Source: Sodiomyces alkalinus F11
Taxonomy: Eukaryota; Ascomycota; Sordariomycetes; Glomerellales; Plectosphaerellaceae
Assembly: GCF_003711515.1 (NCBI RefSeq)
Contig: NW_021167089.1
Coordinates: 131,296 to 195,295 of the forward strand
Reading direction: 5' to 3'
Length of the DNA stretch: 64,000 bases
Made by a program: the position numbers and the translations under genes. How positions within the stretch are numbered: the first letter of the stretch is position 1; the number at the start of each line of letters is the position of its first letter. Below the pieces are notes generated by a model. That model saw only the letters and a list, made by a program, of their open reading frames with translations. It did no database searches and was not told the origin of the DNA. Below are positions 12,754-23,965 of the stretch, piece by piece.

Positions 12754-12967
12754 ATCTCACAACAACGCATGCCTCGATCCGATTAATAGGGACACACGAC
12801 GTCCCTACCCGAGAGCGAGACGTTTCCTCCTTTTATGATCTCTCTGCCTCAACTCTCCACCGCTTCGCGAGCCATCTTTTCCCGACATATATACCCATTT
12901 ACTTCATATCTATTATACCCCCCGAACAAAAGCACGACATGATTCTGGTTATATCCCTTTTTCTTTC

Positions 12968-12998
<31 letters not shown>

Positions 12999-13678
12999 GA
13001 ATGATGGATACCCCGCGTAAGAGGATGTAGTTCCCTCTTATCTCACACCCCCGGACCGGACGCCCTCCCTACTTATTTATTTAGTATATCCATCTATAAC
13101 GCCGACTTGTCAGGTTACGACGATCCATAGCGGCACTGGGAAAGGGAATAAGAGCATCTGTTTCCTGGCGATAGCGATGCCTTGTTTCAATCGTTTCTGG
13201 ACATGACGAACGGTCAATGAATGCGAATTTATTTCTTTATTTTTATTTTTCCTTTTTCGGGCCTGACCTTTCTGGAGGATCTCTATTATATAAGAGGAAC
13301 TTGTGTTGATTTTGGATCTTTGGGGGACTTGTTTATTTCGCGCTGTTGCCTCTTCGGGGTCTACCAGGGACGGACAGACGGCCTCGGGGGATGAGGAAGC
13401 CAAGTGAAGGATAGGATGAATAAATTCAATATACCTGCTTCTGCGTCATCATATCCCTCGTATTTTATATACAGTAACGGTGGAACAACGGGAGACAAGC
13501 GAATGAATGGACAGACGAATAGCTTTGGGCAAAGTCTCAGGTCCCAGCGCTCACGCAAGAGTGGGCGACTCTATTAATTGTACTATGAGAATATGTCAGG
13601 AGGACACTTATAATTGATGCATCAACCCAAGGTCTTAATTATTAGGCTGGTCTTGAGCGAAGGGGAAGAAACAAAAAT
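12754..13678. other. convergent 3' spacer, cyclase / ALG12
   Basis: Untranslated region between two stop codons. It contains T-rich runs (12957-12992) and AT-rich stretches suited to 3' ends. No gene seen. Confidence 0.5.
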
Positions 13679-15691
13679 TCACTCCGACGCGACAGCCACG
13701 GGGCCATTCCCCAGGTCCCTCACACGTTCCAGGATATAGATTCTCGGTTCCATGCGCGGGCCAATCCACCACCCGCCAGTCAGGGCCCGGACGCGGTTCT
13801 TGACCTCCGCGACCACACGTCCCCTGCCGACAACCTGATCCTGCTTCCCCCCCTCTCTCTTCTTCCCCGGTGCTCGTGCCTCCAGGTCGGGAGAGGAGGC
13901 GTCGTCACTGCGCCCGGGGCGCAGCATCTCAATGCCCGCGTAGCCCTCCACGACGGCGACGGTATCCCAGGCGCCACCGGCTACGTGCGACGGGTCTTGC
14001 ATGAGGAGGTAGTCGAAGCGCGACCAGAAGGCCGGGTCACGCAGCACGGTGGGGTTCTCCGTCTTGTCCAGGTCGAGGGAGAGCGGGGACGAGCCGTCGT
14101 GGTGGTGGAGTGGATGGACATCTTCGTCGTTGATTGTGCGACCGCCGAGAAGCGGCAGGCCGGCTCGGTTCTGGGCGAAGAGGGTGACGCCCGTCATGCA
14201 GGCGAGGACGTCGGCGTGGGCAGCGGGGCCGGGGGCGAAAGAAGTAGCGGCTGTGGCGTTGTCGTCGGCGAAAGCAGTGGCAGCAGCGGTGGCAGCGGTG
14301 GTGGCGGTGGCGGTGTCGGTGGCGGCGAGGGGGGTGGGGGAAGAGGAATCGACAATGGCGTGCAGGTGGGCTAGTGCTTCGCCGCCGGGGTAGTTAAGGG
14401 CGGAGATGAGGAGGATGGCGGAGGCGGCGGCGAAGGTGGCCAAGATGGAGAGCGGGACGATGGCGGCGAGGAGGCCGTGAGGGAAGAGGCCCTTGGTCCG
14501 GCGGGCGAAGATGAGGTTGGCGCCCTGGGCGGCGGCGGCGGTGAAAGAAGGCACGACGTAGAAGATGAATCTGGCCTCCTTGTGCGGCTGGAGGGAGTAG
14601 ATGGAGACGAACAGCAGGCCTGGGAGGAGGAGGGCCCGCGTGGTAGGGGCGGTGGCTGGGTGTGTCGCGGCGAAAGGGATGAGGAGGGTCGGGACCAGGG
14701 GGTTCAGGAGGAGTCTGGGGAGGGCGGATGAGAAGTAGTAGTGCCACGGGGACGTGCCCCAGCCGGAGGCGCCGCCGCGGAGGACGTTGAAGGCAAAGGC
14801 CCAGAGCTCGGGCCAGAGGGGCTTCTGCCAGAAGTACGAGTCTATGGGGACGGAAATGGCGAGGGCGACGATGAAGGAGACGGCGAACGGGACGACGAGT
14901 TGAGGGAGGGGAGTCCGGCCAGAAAGGAGGAGGTGAAGGCCGGTTGTGGCGAGGAGGATGGCGACCTCGGAACGGAAGATGACGGCGGAGAAGACGAGCA
15001 TGGAGATGGCGACACGTTGCCGGGCGGCCGCCTTTCGGGTGTCAGGATGGGGTAGAAGGAGGGCGGAAGAAAGGGTAGCTGGAAACGGGTGTCAGCGAAA
15101 ATGAACAACTTACAACTTCCAGGGAGTAAACAGGGGACACAAAGAACGTACTCAACCCAAAGGCAAACATGTTAGGTAACGTCCGCGACGCATAGAAGAT
15201 GACATGGAACTGGCTTGCCATGAGAAGCACCCACCACCGAGCAACGGCAACACCCAAGCCCCGGGCCAGGGACCGCGCAAAGAAGAGGAGACATGCGGCG
15301 TTGAAGAGGCCCAGGACGGCGCGGACGACGAGCTGGGCGTGGGAGAAGCCAGACAGGTGGACGAGGGGCTGGCTCACGCCGGCGAGGAGGACGGGGCCAA
15401 CGAACGAGCGTGGGACGGCACCGGGAAAGGTGAAATGGTCGTAAGTGGCCTTGAAGCGGGCATTGACGTCGTGGGTTGGCGTGCCGTAGACCAGGATGTC
15501 GTGGGCGGCTTGGATGGTGAAGGATTCCTCGACTTTGGTGTAAGGAGCCACGAAGAGATGGAGGAGGATGAGAGAGGGGAAAAGGAGGGCGAGGAGAGTA
15601 TCTAATGCGTATTGTGTCAGTATTAGCATTCCGCCTAGACACCCCCTACCTTAGATATCATGACATTTCTTCACTCACCGAGAGACTTCAT
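13679..15691 (-). CDS. alg12: ALG12 alpha-1,6-mannosyltransferase
   Basis: Dolichyl-P-Man:Man7GlcNAc2-PP-dolichol alpha-1,6-mannosyltransferase (GT22), a multispanning ER protein of N-glycan precursor assembly. Exons 15679-15691 (13 nt), 15152-15601 and 13679-15078 give 620 aa (the yeast protein is 551). Conserved blocks are VAPYTKVEESF, the YDHFTFPGAVPRSF loop, HVIFYASRTLPNMFAFGL, a conserved FRSE and HKEARFIFYVVP. The first exon encodes only MKSL plus one base and joins DTLLALLF across a 77-nt intron containing CTGAC; without it the frame has no suitable ATG next to conserved sequence. An Ala/Thr-rich segment (about 14190-14390) interrupts the region between LNYPGGEAL and DVLACMTGVTLF, where homologues are shorter. 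It is head-to-head with YOS1. Confidence 0.92.
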
Positions 15692-16209
15692 TATGAGAGG
15701 GAGATGGAATTCGAGTCGATCATCTCCGATTCTTGGCAGGAGAAGACGACGAAGAAGCCGGAGGCCGGCGTCAGATTTGGGTTGAAAAACTAAACAGGGT
15801 CGTTATTATTGCTTCGAGGTTATGAAGTGAGGGACTGTCTGAGGTGATGCTGAAGCTGAGAAGTTGCCTTGAAGTTGGCTGTCATGTTAGTACCTTAGTT
15901 ATACGCGATGTATCATGTGTTATGTAATCCTCCGTACGTATGTATGGGACATATTATGTCATCACAGTAGAGGTGGTAATCCGGCAAATCTTCGGATATG
16001 AGCTTATCTTATCGCTCTCTTATTCAGCCTTCCTGGGAATTACAGGTAATACTCCACCATCACAAGTACTTCTTCTGGCGTACTCCATCCTGGTAGCCTA
16101 GCATCTGTGAGCTTGGACAGCTTGCGCCTTGCGCCACTACTACATCTCCTTTTCCTCCCTCCCTCTCCCTCTCCCTCCGCCTCCGCCTCACCCACACAAC
16201 GCGGCCAAG
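15692..16209. promoter_or_regulatory. bidirectional promoter, ALG12 / YOS1
   Basis: A 518-bp spacer between two divergent start codons, both for early secretory pathway proteins. A CT-rich stretch (16140-16190) lies before the YOS1 ATG. No specific operator was identified. Confidence 0.5.
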
Positions 16210-16780
16210 ATGTATTTGATAGGAAACTTCTTCTACGTTTCCCTTCTCCTGATCAACGCCATCGCCGTCCTCAGCGAAGATCGCTTTCTCGCTCGCAGTG
16301 CGTTTCCCCCCCTCGGCCCTCTTCGAACGCCCCGATCACCATCCCCAGCGCCGTCTTTCGTCCTTTGAAATCCCCGTGCCTCGAGAGAGGAGAGAAAAAG
16401 AGCAAAAGAGCAAAATCACGAGCTAACCATCGTGTCACAAATGCCTAGTCAACCTCTCTCCATCCTCCTACGACCCCGCCTTCGGGGCCGGCTCCGACGC
16501 AAGCATCAAAGCCAAGATCATCAACCTCATTGCCAGTGTTCGGACACTGATGAGAAGTATGCAGTCCCACCTTGTTTCCCACACTGCGCGCCCCCTTCAA
16601 CCTCCCCCATTTTTCCCCCATTCTCTCCGAGGGCAGCAATGGGACAGCGAACTGCAATGAATGCCACGCCACCAAGAGGATGCATAGCTAACAAGAGCTG
16701 TGTGTTCCCGCGCTCCCTGAACAGTACCACTCATAGGCATCAACACCCTCGTAATAGTCTACGGACTCTTCTTCGGATAA
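16210..16780 (+). CDS. yos1: Yos1-like ER-Golgi transport protein
   Basis: Small two-span membrane protein (IER3IP1/Yos1 family) that works with Yip1-Yif1 in COPII vesicle transport. Exons 16210-16297, 16449-16556 and 16725-16780 give 83 aa, the normal family length. The N-terminal helix is followed by INAIAVLSEDRFLAR. After a Pro/Ser loop comes SIKAKIINLIASVRTLMR, then IPLIGINTLVIVYGLFFG at the C-terminus, the family signature. Both introns are phase 1 and restore Ile codons at the junctions. Unspliced translation ends early, so the gene is easily missed by simple ORF calling. Confidence 0.94.
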
Positions 16781-17700
16781 ACACGACAGCATATGACGCT
16801 CACGAAAGGCAAAGAAGGGCAAGGCAAGAGATAAAGCTGGGAAGTGATAGGGAGGGCATGGGAAGACGAGTCGCATCTTTACACTGGAAGTATCTAGGCA
16901 TCAATCACATCATTCACGTGGGAGCTGTAAATATAGGCAAGTTCGGCGTTTTTGCTGCTTTACTTTTTTCCCTTTCTTATTTCCTCTTTTCCCCTATTGC
17001 CAGCACTCTTTGGCCACAAACGATGAACCCGATGGGGCCGTTGCGCCGCATTGACATATAACGTCCGACCTGGCCAAAGCCATTGATTGGGATGGGTATT
17101 TACTTCACATTGCCTTATGAGGCCAGACGAGATCAAGGGGCACAAGAGGAAGGACATGGCCCAGCCTCCCCTTTCCCATTTTCCTTTTAAATCCACTTCA
17201 TCCTCGGAATATGGCGGAACCCCAAGTGCAATGTGCGACCATTTCAGATCATTCATCTTTTCCCTTCGGGTTACTTTTACAGAAACCGGGGAAACAATCA
17301 TGCCATGCGCTGTTATAGTACAAATGCGGAAACCGTATAAGAATCAATAATCTGACGCCGGCTGGCGGATCCATGTTCGCCCTTCATCATATCCACAAGC
17401 GACTCGTAACCCGCGCCTCTCAAAATCTCCTCGGCCTTGCTTGGTGACGACTGCAGAATGGTACCCACGATAGTCTCGGATATTTCCAACTGAGACGGCG
17501 TCGTCTCCCCCTTGGCACCATCGTACAATCCTCCCCTAAACTATGTATATGTGTCGAGGAGGAAATATATAGCAAGTTGACAAGGGAATAATAATAAAAG
17601 AAGAAAGAAATAATAATAAAAAAAGAAAGAAAAAAGAAAAGAAAAGAAAAGAGAAAAAAGGGGGGACTTTTTCCGTCCATAGAAACGCCGAAACTTAATG
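16781..17700. other. convergent 3' spacer, YOS1 / creB
   Basis: Contains an A-rich stretch at about 17580-17660, the 3' flank of creB. A 71-codon minus-strand frame at 17313-17528 has no recognised similarity and was not called. Confidence 0.4.
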
Positions 17701-20409
17701 CTATGACAACATGTTGGTGCTCTTTTTCCTTCCCAGGCTGAAGCTGAACCGGTCCTTCAGTTTCTGTTCTGTCTGGCTTCCCGGCCCCGGCCCCGGCCCC
17801 GGCCCCTCGGAGCCATTGGAACCGCTCTCCCCGGACGGCACCTCCCCCCGGTCCTTATCCTTGACCTTGTCCTTGGCGAGAAAGCCGAAGCTCCTCTTCG
17901 TCATCATCGATTTGCTCCCTCGGTTCGCCCGGCTCAGGAATCCGCCGGGGCTCGTCAACAACGACGGGCCCGCCGCGGACAACGGGCTCTTGACGGCATC
18001 CTCGGTCATCTTCCGCGCACCGTCCTCCTCTTCCGCCGTCTTCTTGCTCTCCTCGATGGCCTGCCGCAACGCCTCGGTCTCCTGCAGCCGGAGCTCTCGT
18101 CTCCGCTGTATCGATTCCTTGAGGTTCTTCTCTTCTTGTTTCCGCCTCTCTTTCTCGGCCAGCTTGCGCGCCTTCTCCGCCGCCTCCTGCTCCTTCTTCT
18201 CGCGCTTTCGCTCCTCTTTGGTCTTTGGCGGGTCGGAACGCGCTGTTGTCTCCGTGGGCCCCCCTGCAACAGACGCCGCAGTCGTCGATACCGATGTTGT
18301 CGACGGATCCGGTAGAGGACCGACCGCGGCAGATTTCACCTTGGCCACTTCCACCAGGCCAGGAGCCGTCTGCGCGTGCGCTAGGCTGACAGTGGCGGCG
18401 TCTCGGTCTTCCACGGGGCTCACAGGCTGCGACGTCTGTTTCGAAAGGGGTATGCCGTTTCCGTTTCCGTTTCCGTTAACGGCAGCCTGTCCGTTCTCGT
18501 GCGCGAGATTGGCCGCCTCGTTGGCCATCTTGACCTCCTCCAACCCTTCGGCTTCCATCTCCGCCTGCACCTTCTCGAACGTCGTCTCCTGGTAAAACAG
18601 GACGTAGGCGCACGCGGTCCCCGGCTTGTCCCCGAAGAAGTTGCGCACAAAGTGCCTGTCGACGGGTTCCACCATCTCGTCGTCGAACAGCAGCCACCCT
18701 CGGTCTTTGGTTTTGATGACCGAGACGTAGTGTCCGTGGTAGGCGTTGCCCCCGATGTGGACCACGACCGCGTAGAGCTCGTACAGCCGGTCCGGGTCCT
18801 CGGCGTCGTCCGTCGTGTTGAACATGCGCAGGTGGTACGGGTAGACCACCCGATGGAACAGTTTCTGCAGCCGGCTGTAGTCTTCGGTGTACTTGAACCT
18901 CTTCAGGTGGAGGGCCATCACCTTGGGGAGCCTCTTGATCTTCATGCGCTTCTCGGCCTCCTGCAGGCCGCCGCAGTGGTCGCAGTGGAACTTGTTCCTC
19001 TCGCACAGCATCTCTTCGGCCGAGAACTTGCGCAGGCACGACGTCACCGACGCGTGCTCCTCCAGGTCGATCGAGAGGTCCAGGAAGGTCTCGTCCCTTT
19101 GCGACGCCGTCTCGCACGTCAGGCACTTCGTCTCCGATGTGAGCACGCCTTCGAATATGTCGTGGACCCAACCCGTCCCGTATGTCCCGGATGGCCTTGT
19201 CGCGATTCCGTTGCCCTGTGTCGCCTGGCTTGAGGACCCCGCGTCGAGCGAGTCGAGCGCATGCTCAACCGACTGCACGAGTCCGTTTTTGCTGGCGGCC
19301 TCCTCCTTCTCCTGCAGGCGTCTGGCGTTGGCTTCGACGTTGGCGATGACGTCGTTCAGTACGAGACCGTAGAATTCGTGGGCGTCCTGGTGCATCGAGT
19401 TACGAAACATCTCGTTGTCTCGCTTGAAAATCTCGAGAAAACGTTGGGGACTCAGGACACCGGTCAGGCTCTCGCTCTCCATTAGAGCTCCGAAGATGTC
19501 TTTGAGTCCGGTGAAAGTGCATTCGGTCATGCCGTAAGCGTCGGGGTTCTCCTGGTTGAGCTCAACAACGGGCCCCTTCATCATGGCCTGCTTCTTCTTG
19601 TATTCGGGGGCGTCTGGTCGATCCTCCGGTCGGACGCCGGGCTGACCAGGCAGGGGCGGCAAGCTAGCGGCCTGACGCCGCCTCATGGCTTCTGCGGCGC
19701 TTATTTTCTGCCTGTTCGCCGGGTTCTGGCCGTCGTCTTTTTTTATGGGTGGTCGGATGGTCACCTGGACTTTGGGGCGCACGCCGTTCGGGGTGTCGGA
19801 GGGAGAATGTGATGGGTAGTTGACGACATGTTGCCTGAAGGCTTCCTGGTAGAATAACGCTTGGACAACGGAATTGCAGTAACTAAAATCGCGTTAATTT
19901 ATGTTTTTTTTTTCCCGGGCGAGGGGGACGTCTACGGGAGAGGAAGGTCAGTCGAGCGGGGCACAGGGAAAAATCCTACCAAGTGTTGCCAAACTAAGAA
20001 AAAAAAAGAAGAAAAAAAGACGCGACCAGGCGTTAGCATGTCAATTGAGCCAGAGAGGGAGGGGAGGGGGAGGGGGCTTTCTAGAGGGGAGCTTTAGGAG
20101 AGAAAGAGGGGGCAAAGAGGAACACACATTTTCCAAGCCGAAAAAGCGATCGGTGCCATCGTCACGTAGGGGGCCGGCGTTTTGGAGCATCTTTTCTAAT
20201 GGGGTGAGCTCGGGGGGCAGCTCTTCTTTTTCTTTTTTCTTGACGGCAACATCTTTGTTCGCGGTGCTAGTAGTGACCTGCGGAGTAAATGAGGGATTAG
20301 AAAAGGCCAGGCAGGACATACGAAGGATAGGGGCATGTCGTCGGTAGGGGACACAGGGCCAATTACATACAGAAGAGGCATTTTTGAGTCTATTGAGGAA
20401 GCTGGCCAT
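17701..20409 (-). CDS. creB: CreB-type ubiquitin carboxyl-terminal hydrolase (USP)
   Basis: Deubiquitinase of the CreB/Ubp9-Ubp13/USP12-46 group; in Aspergillus CreB acts with the WD40 protein CreC in carbon catabolite repression. Exons 20371-20409, 20128-20277, 19980-19993 (14 nt) and 17701-19882 give 794 aa. The start [13 protein letters not shown] resembles the family start. The Cys box [14 protein letters not shown] is built from the microexon, and Cys68 is encoded across the junction (TG|T). The His box [11 protein letters not shown] places His at about 452, followed by LLFDDEMV. Zinc ligands appear as CLTC (about 321-324) and CDHC (about 368-371). The C-terminus has an NG repeat, a charged coiled coil (about 610-690) and a GP repeat near the end, as expected for CreB. 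The upstream spacer is shared with the Ca2+/H+ exchanger. Confidence 0.95.
19980..19993 (-). other. creB: 14-nt microexon carrying the CreB Cys box
   Basis: Encodes FGNT plus the first two bases of the catalytic Cys codon. It is flanked by CTTAG on the 5' side and a GTAGGA donor on the 3' side. Without it the GLEN and YCNSVVQ halves of the active site cannot be joined in frame. Confidence 0.85.
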
Positions 20410-23400
20410 TCTGGCGGCTTGCCGGTGCACGGCGTGCTGGTGCCGGTGCTGGTCGAGAGGATCAAGTGACAAACGACGGCACGTCGAGACCGCAATGGGG
20501 GGGGGGAGAGCGAGAGTGCTGCGGCTACGCACGAGCTCAACGGCGCCGAAACGATACAATGGAATCTAACATCCGCTGGTCTAATGGTTGTTGTTGGAAT
20601 GGTAAGGCATGGGAGGCGTCGGGGATCGAGGCCGAGTAGAAAGCACTGAGAGATGGAGTTGTGGTCGGGGGTGTTGAGATTTGCGACGGGGTGCAATGCA
20701 AGGCAGCAGTGCAATGGACTGGACGGGGTCGGGAGGTTGCCCAGGAGTAGTGTCGGCGAGAAAAGATCTTCTATCGCTAAAGGGATTTAGATAAAGCGAG
20801 CGAGCGAGCAATCGAGCAGACGAGAGATCGAGATGATTCCTTGGTGTGGCGAGTCGAATAAGCGATGTGATGCGGCGGAAGTCCACGTCCGTGTCAGGGC
20901 AACACTGTGAACAGGGCGACAACAGTTGGTTAAGGCGGCATAGGCAAGACAACCAGGACGAGACGCTTCCCGAGCTGAATGTGATGATGGTGATAACAAC
21001 GAAGAGCCGGGGAGAACAGGGGCAAGGTTCAGGATCGCGTCGGAAGAACGAGTGATGCCGAGGGGTTGGAATTGGTCGCAACAATTTCAATTTGAATACC
21101 TTATTAGGTAGGTAAGGTAGGTTACCTTATGGTGTACGTTGTATGGTATAGTGGATCTGGCAGGCGGGACGTTGGTAAAAGCGACGAACGGGAGTAAAGG
21201 TGGCACTTGGGTCCCCCCCATAGGAAAGACGGGGAAAGGTCGTTCTTCCCAACGGTTGTGAATGGGCGTCTGGGTAAGTTTGGGGGGGAAGAGCTGGGGT
21301 GCGGATGGGGAAACGAGAAACGGGAAACGGGAAACGGGAACGACTCGGAGGTTGTGGCGATGGGACTCAGGTACGTACTCCGGATTATTCGGTACTCCGC
21401 AAGCCGCAAGTACTCCGTACGTACGTACACTACAGAGCACATTGACTCCGTACATCGGGCTGAGGCAATTTAGTGTACTTCCTTCTTACGTAGTGTACGT
21501 TGTACAGGGGAAGTGGGAGAAGCGAGATGAGGGGGTCGGGAAAGCGAGGGGGGCAACCTGGAACCCGTCACTTCCATCTCTTTCGAGTTAGCAGCGGAAA
21601 ACCAAGTCCAGATCTATCTACCCAGTACCTTAGGCAAAAGAACACTAGAAAGCCGAACTCGTGGCGGGAGCAATCGCGATAACCATCTGAATCTGAATAC
21701 TTTCGCACGGAGTGAGCAGTCGGTAATGGCTGTTGGCTGCAGGTGAAAGAGACGCTACTCCCACCAACAGGATCCAGGGGGGGCCGCCCGCCTTAAAGGA
21801 TTGCCGTACTGTATTCGGTGTGGTACAGACACGGTACAAGCGAAGTACGTACCTCCCCTCCATGCGCCAAACCTAAGGTACCTAGGTACCTTACGGAATT
21901 AGTACAAGGTACCTAGGTATTTCGTCGTAGGTCTTGAATTAATAACGGCTACCTGTAGTTACGGATGCTTCCGTCCTTCGTCCATCGTCCCATGTCCATT
22001 CTTCGCTGCCGCATAGAGTCTGTTACTAATTTATGCTTTCTCACTCTCACCGAACGGGTTATAATCATAGCATAAGGTAGCTTCAAAACGTCTAACCCGA
22101 CCGGCTCTCGCATGAACTCTCGACATGTCCTAGCAAACCTTCTTGCCTACCTTACCATGTGTGCGAGATAAACGGCATACGAACAAGAGACATCATGACG
22201 CTCTGCAGCCATCGACTCATGTGCCGGACATGAACCGGAGCCTACCAAGTCAGTCCGCTTCCAGTACGCTGGTAATCATTCCCAGGTTCCGGGGGCGCAT
22301 TCGGGGGATATTTAGATCAATGCCTCATCACCACTTGAAGACTACCCGAGTAGTCTCGCGCGGGACTACCAGAGGCAGAATCGAACGCCGGCCTGGCAGT
22401 TTGTGGGTTCGAACGAAATCCAAGCGTGGACGAACTCATACTGAGATTCATCGACTTGAATCCAACCACCATCTCGTTTGGTGTTCCGCCTGCCGGCGCT
22501 CCTTGACCCGAGACCCGAGCTTCGAGGTTCAAGTCCGCAAGCTTGCCTCCTCACTTCTGTGAAGAGTCCTTCTATTCGGCCCATTCGTCCCCTCCTCTTT
22601 TGCTTTGCCTGGAGCAACCGACTAATACCACCAATCCACCACCACCACCACAACCAGGCACATCAATCGATAGCTTTGAAAACATAGTCCTTCGACAGTC
22701 TTTTATTCTCCACCTCCCTTTTTATTCCGATTGCACGCCTGCCATGTAAGATCAGCGGCAAGTGTGGACAACAGAAGCACCACGACCACGTGCAGTGAAC
22801 GCTCCAGACCGGCGGCTATGTAACATGGTCAAGCGGCCCTTGGAACCATTTTACCCTTTCTGTGGTTGTCATCCCCGCATGTTCACGGCCCCTATCTGTG
22901 CTGCTGACGGGCACAGAATATTGCCATGTCCAACCGGAGTCGAGGACCGACGATAGACTTATTCGCATATGGAAATATGGAACCTCCCCCGCAAACCCTT
23001 ACCCTGCTGGACACCCGCCGGTGTTTGTTAATCCCCGGTCACCTTCTCGACCAAAACCAGTCGGGGTCTTCTCGGTCTTCGTAATAATGGCTCCTTCGGC
23101 CAACCCCCCCCCAGAGTCTTTTACCATAAAACACCGTACTTCTGTGCACTAAGTATGTACAGTATCGGTAATATTTAGGTGCTTAATTCACCAACGACAA
23201 TTATTAACCTTCTCGATTCTCTCGATTCTCTCGATCCTCTGGGCCTTCAATACCCATGTAGGGGCTGGCTCCTTCTCATCCGCCTATTACCTTGCGTTGG
23301 CTGAGTCATTGAGCAATGTCCTTTCTTCTGCAGTTCACCCGTCCAACCGTCATTGGATGGGTTACTGGTCACCTCAGCAAATCACAAACTGGCTACATGT

Positions 23401-23965
23401 ACGCCCTAATAGGTAAACCAAGGACCAAGGTCCCAAGGCTGTGGTTTCGTCGGAAGTTTGCCAGCTGAATTTCCCGAGTGAGATGATGCCCACCAATGCG
23501 CCAGTGACCGCAAGGTTGGGGGGCTGGGGGCTTCAGAGTGCTTATAATACTCGATTTACTCGTCGTCGGGAGCCTACAGGTAAAACTCGCCCTTGGCGAT
23601 AATGGCGCTGATCTGTAATGGATCCCGGAAATTGTGGCTCATTACATATTACGCCATTCTCATTGTCGTTGCTTTTTTCTTCTTGTCGCTCTTTCTTGTC
23701 GAGAAAAAGAGGCCTCACAATTGCGGCCGCCGTATTGGCCAGTTCCCATTGAAGATGAGGCAACCGGAATGGGCTGAGTAGGTATTAATTAGAAGGGACG
23801 AGCGTTATTGGTCTAGTCACGTGGTAGCTTGGTAGGTGCTGATGAGAGTCCCAATTCCCAGTTCCCTGGTTTTAAAACAGCTTCGCGTTTCCGCTTCTTC
23901 GGAAACTCGTCAATTTGACTCTCAATTTTCCCATCCAATCTGTCGAGAAGCACTCATTGGAAGCA
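20410..23965. promoter_or_regulatory. divergent 3.6-kb spacer, creB / Ca2+/H+ exchanger
   Basis: No supported gene. 20410-21060 is GC-moderate and may hold the creB leader. 21390-21900 carries clustered GTACTCCGTAC, TACCTAGGTACC and AAGGTACCTA words. The open frame at 22143-22562 has no recognisable family, and two tRNA B-box-like words (about 22403 and 22524) lack a cloverleaf. Confidence 0.4.

Noticed and set aside
17313..17528. 71-codon minus-strand frame between YOS1 and creB
   Set aside because: Composition looks protein-like, but no family is recognised and splice or start context is poor; left as unexplained.
22395..22540. tRNA B-box-like words (GGTTCGAAC, GGTTCAAGTCC)
   Set aside because: Flanking bases do not form a T stem, and no A box or anticodon arm fits.
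22143..22562. 139-codon plus-strand frame
   Set aside because: No domain and low-complexity Arg/His; in a spacer rich in repeats.
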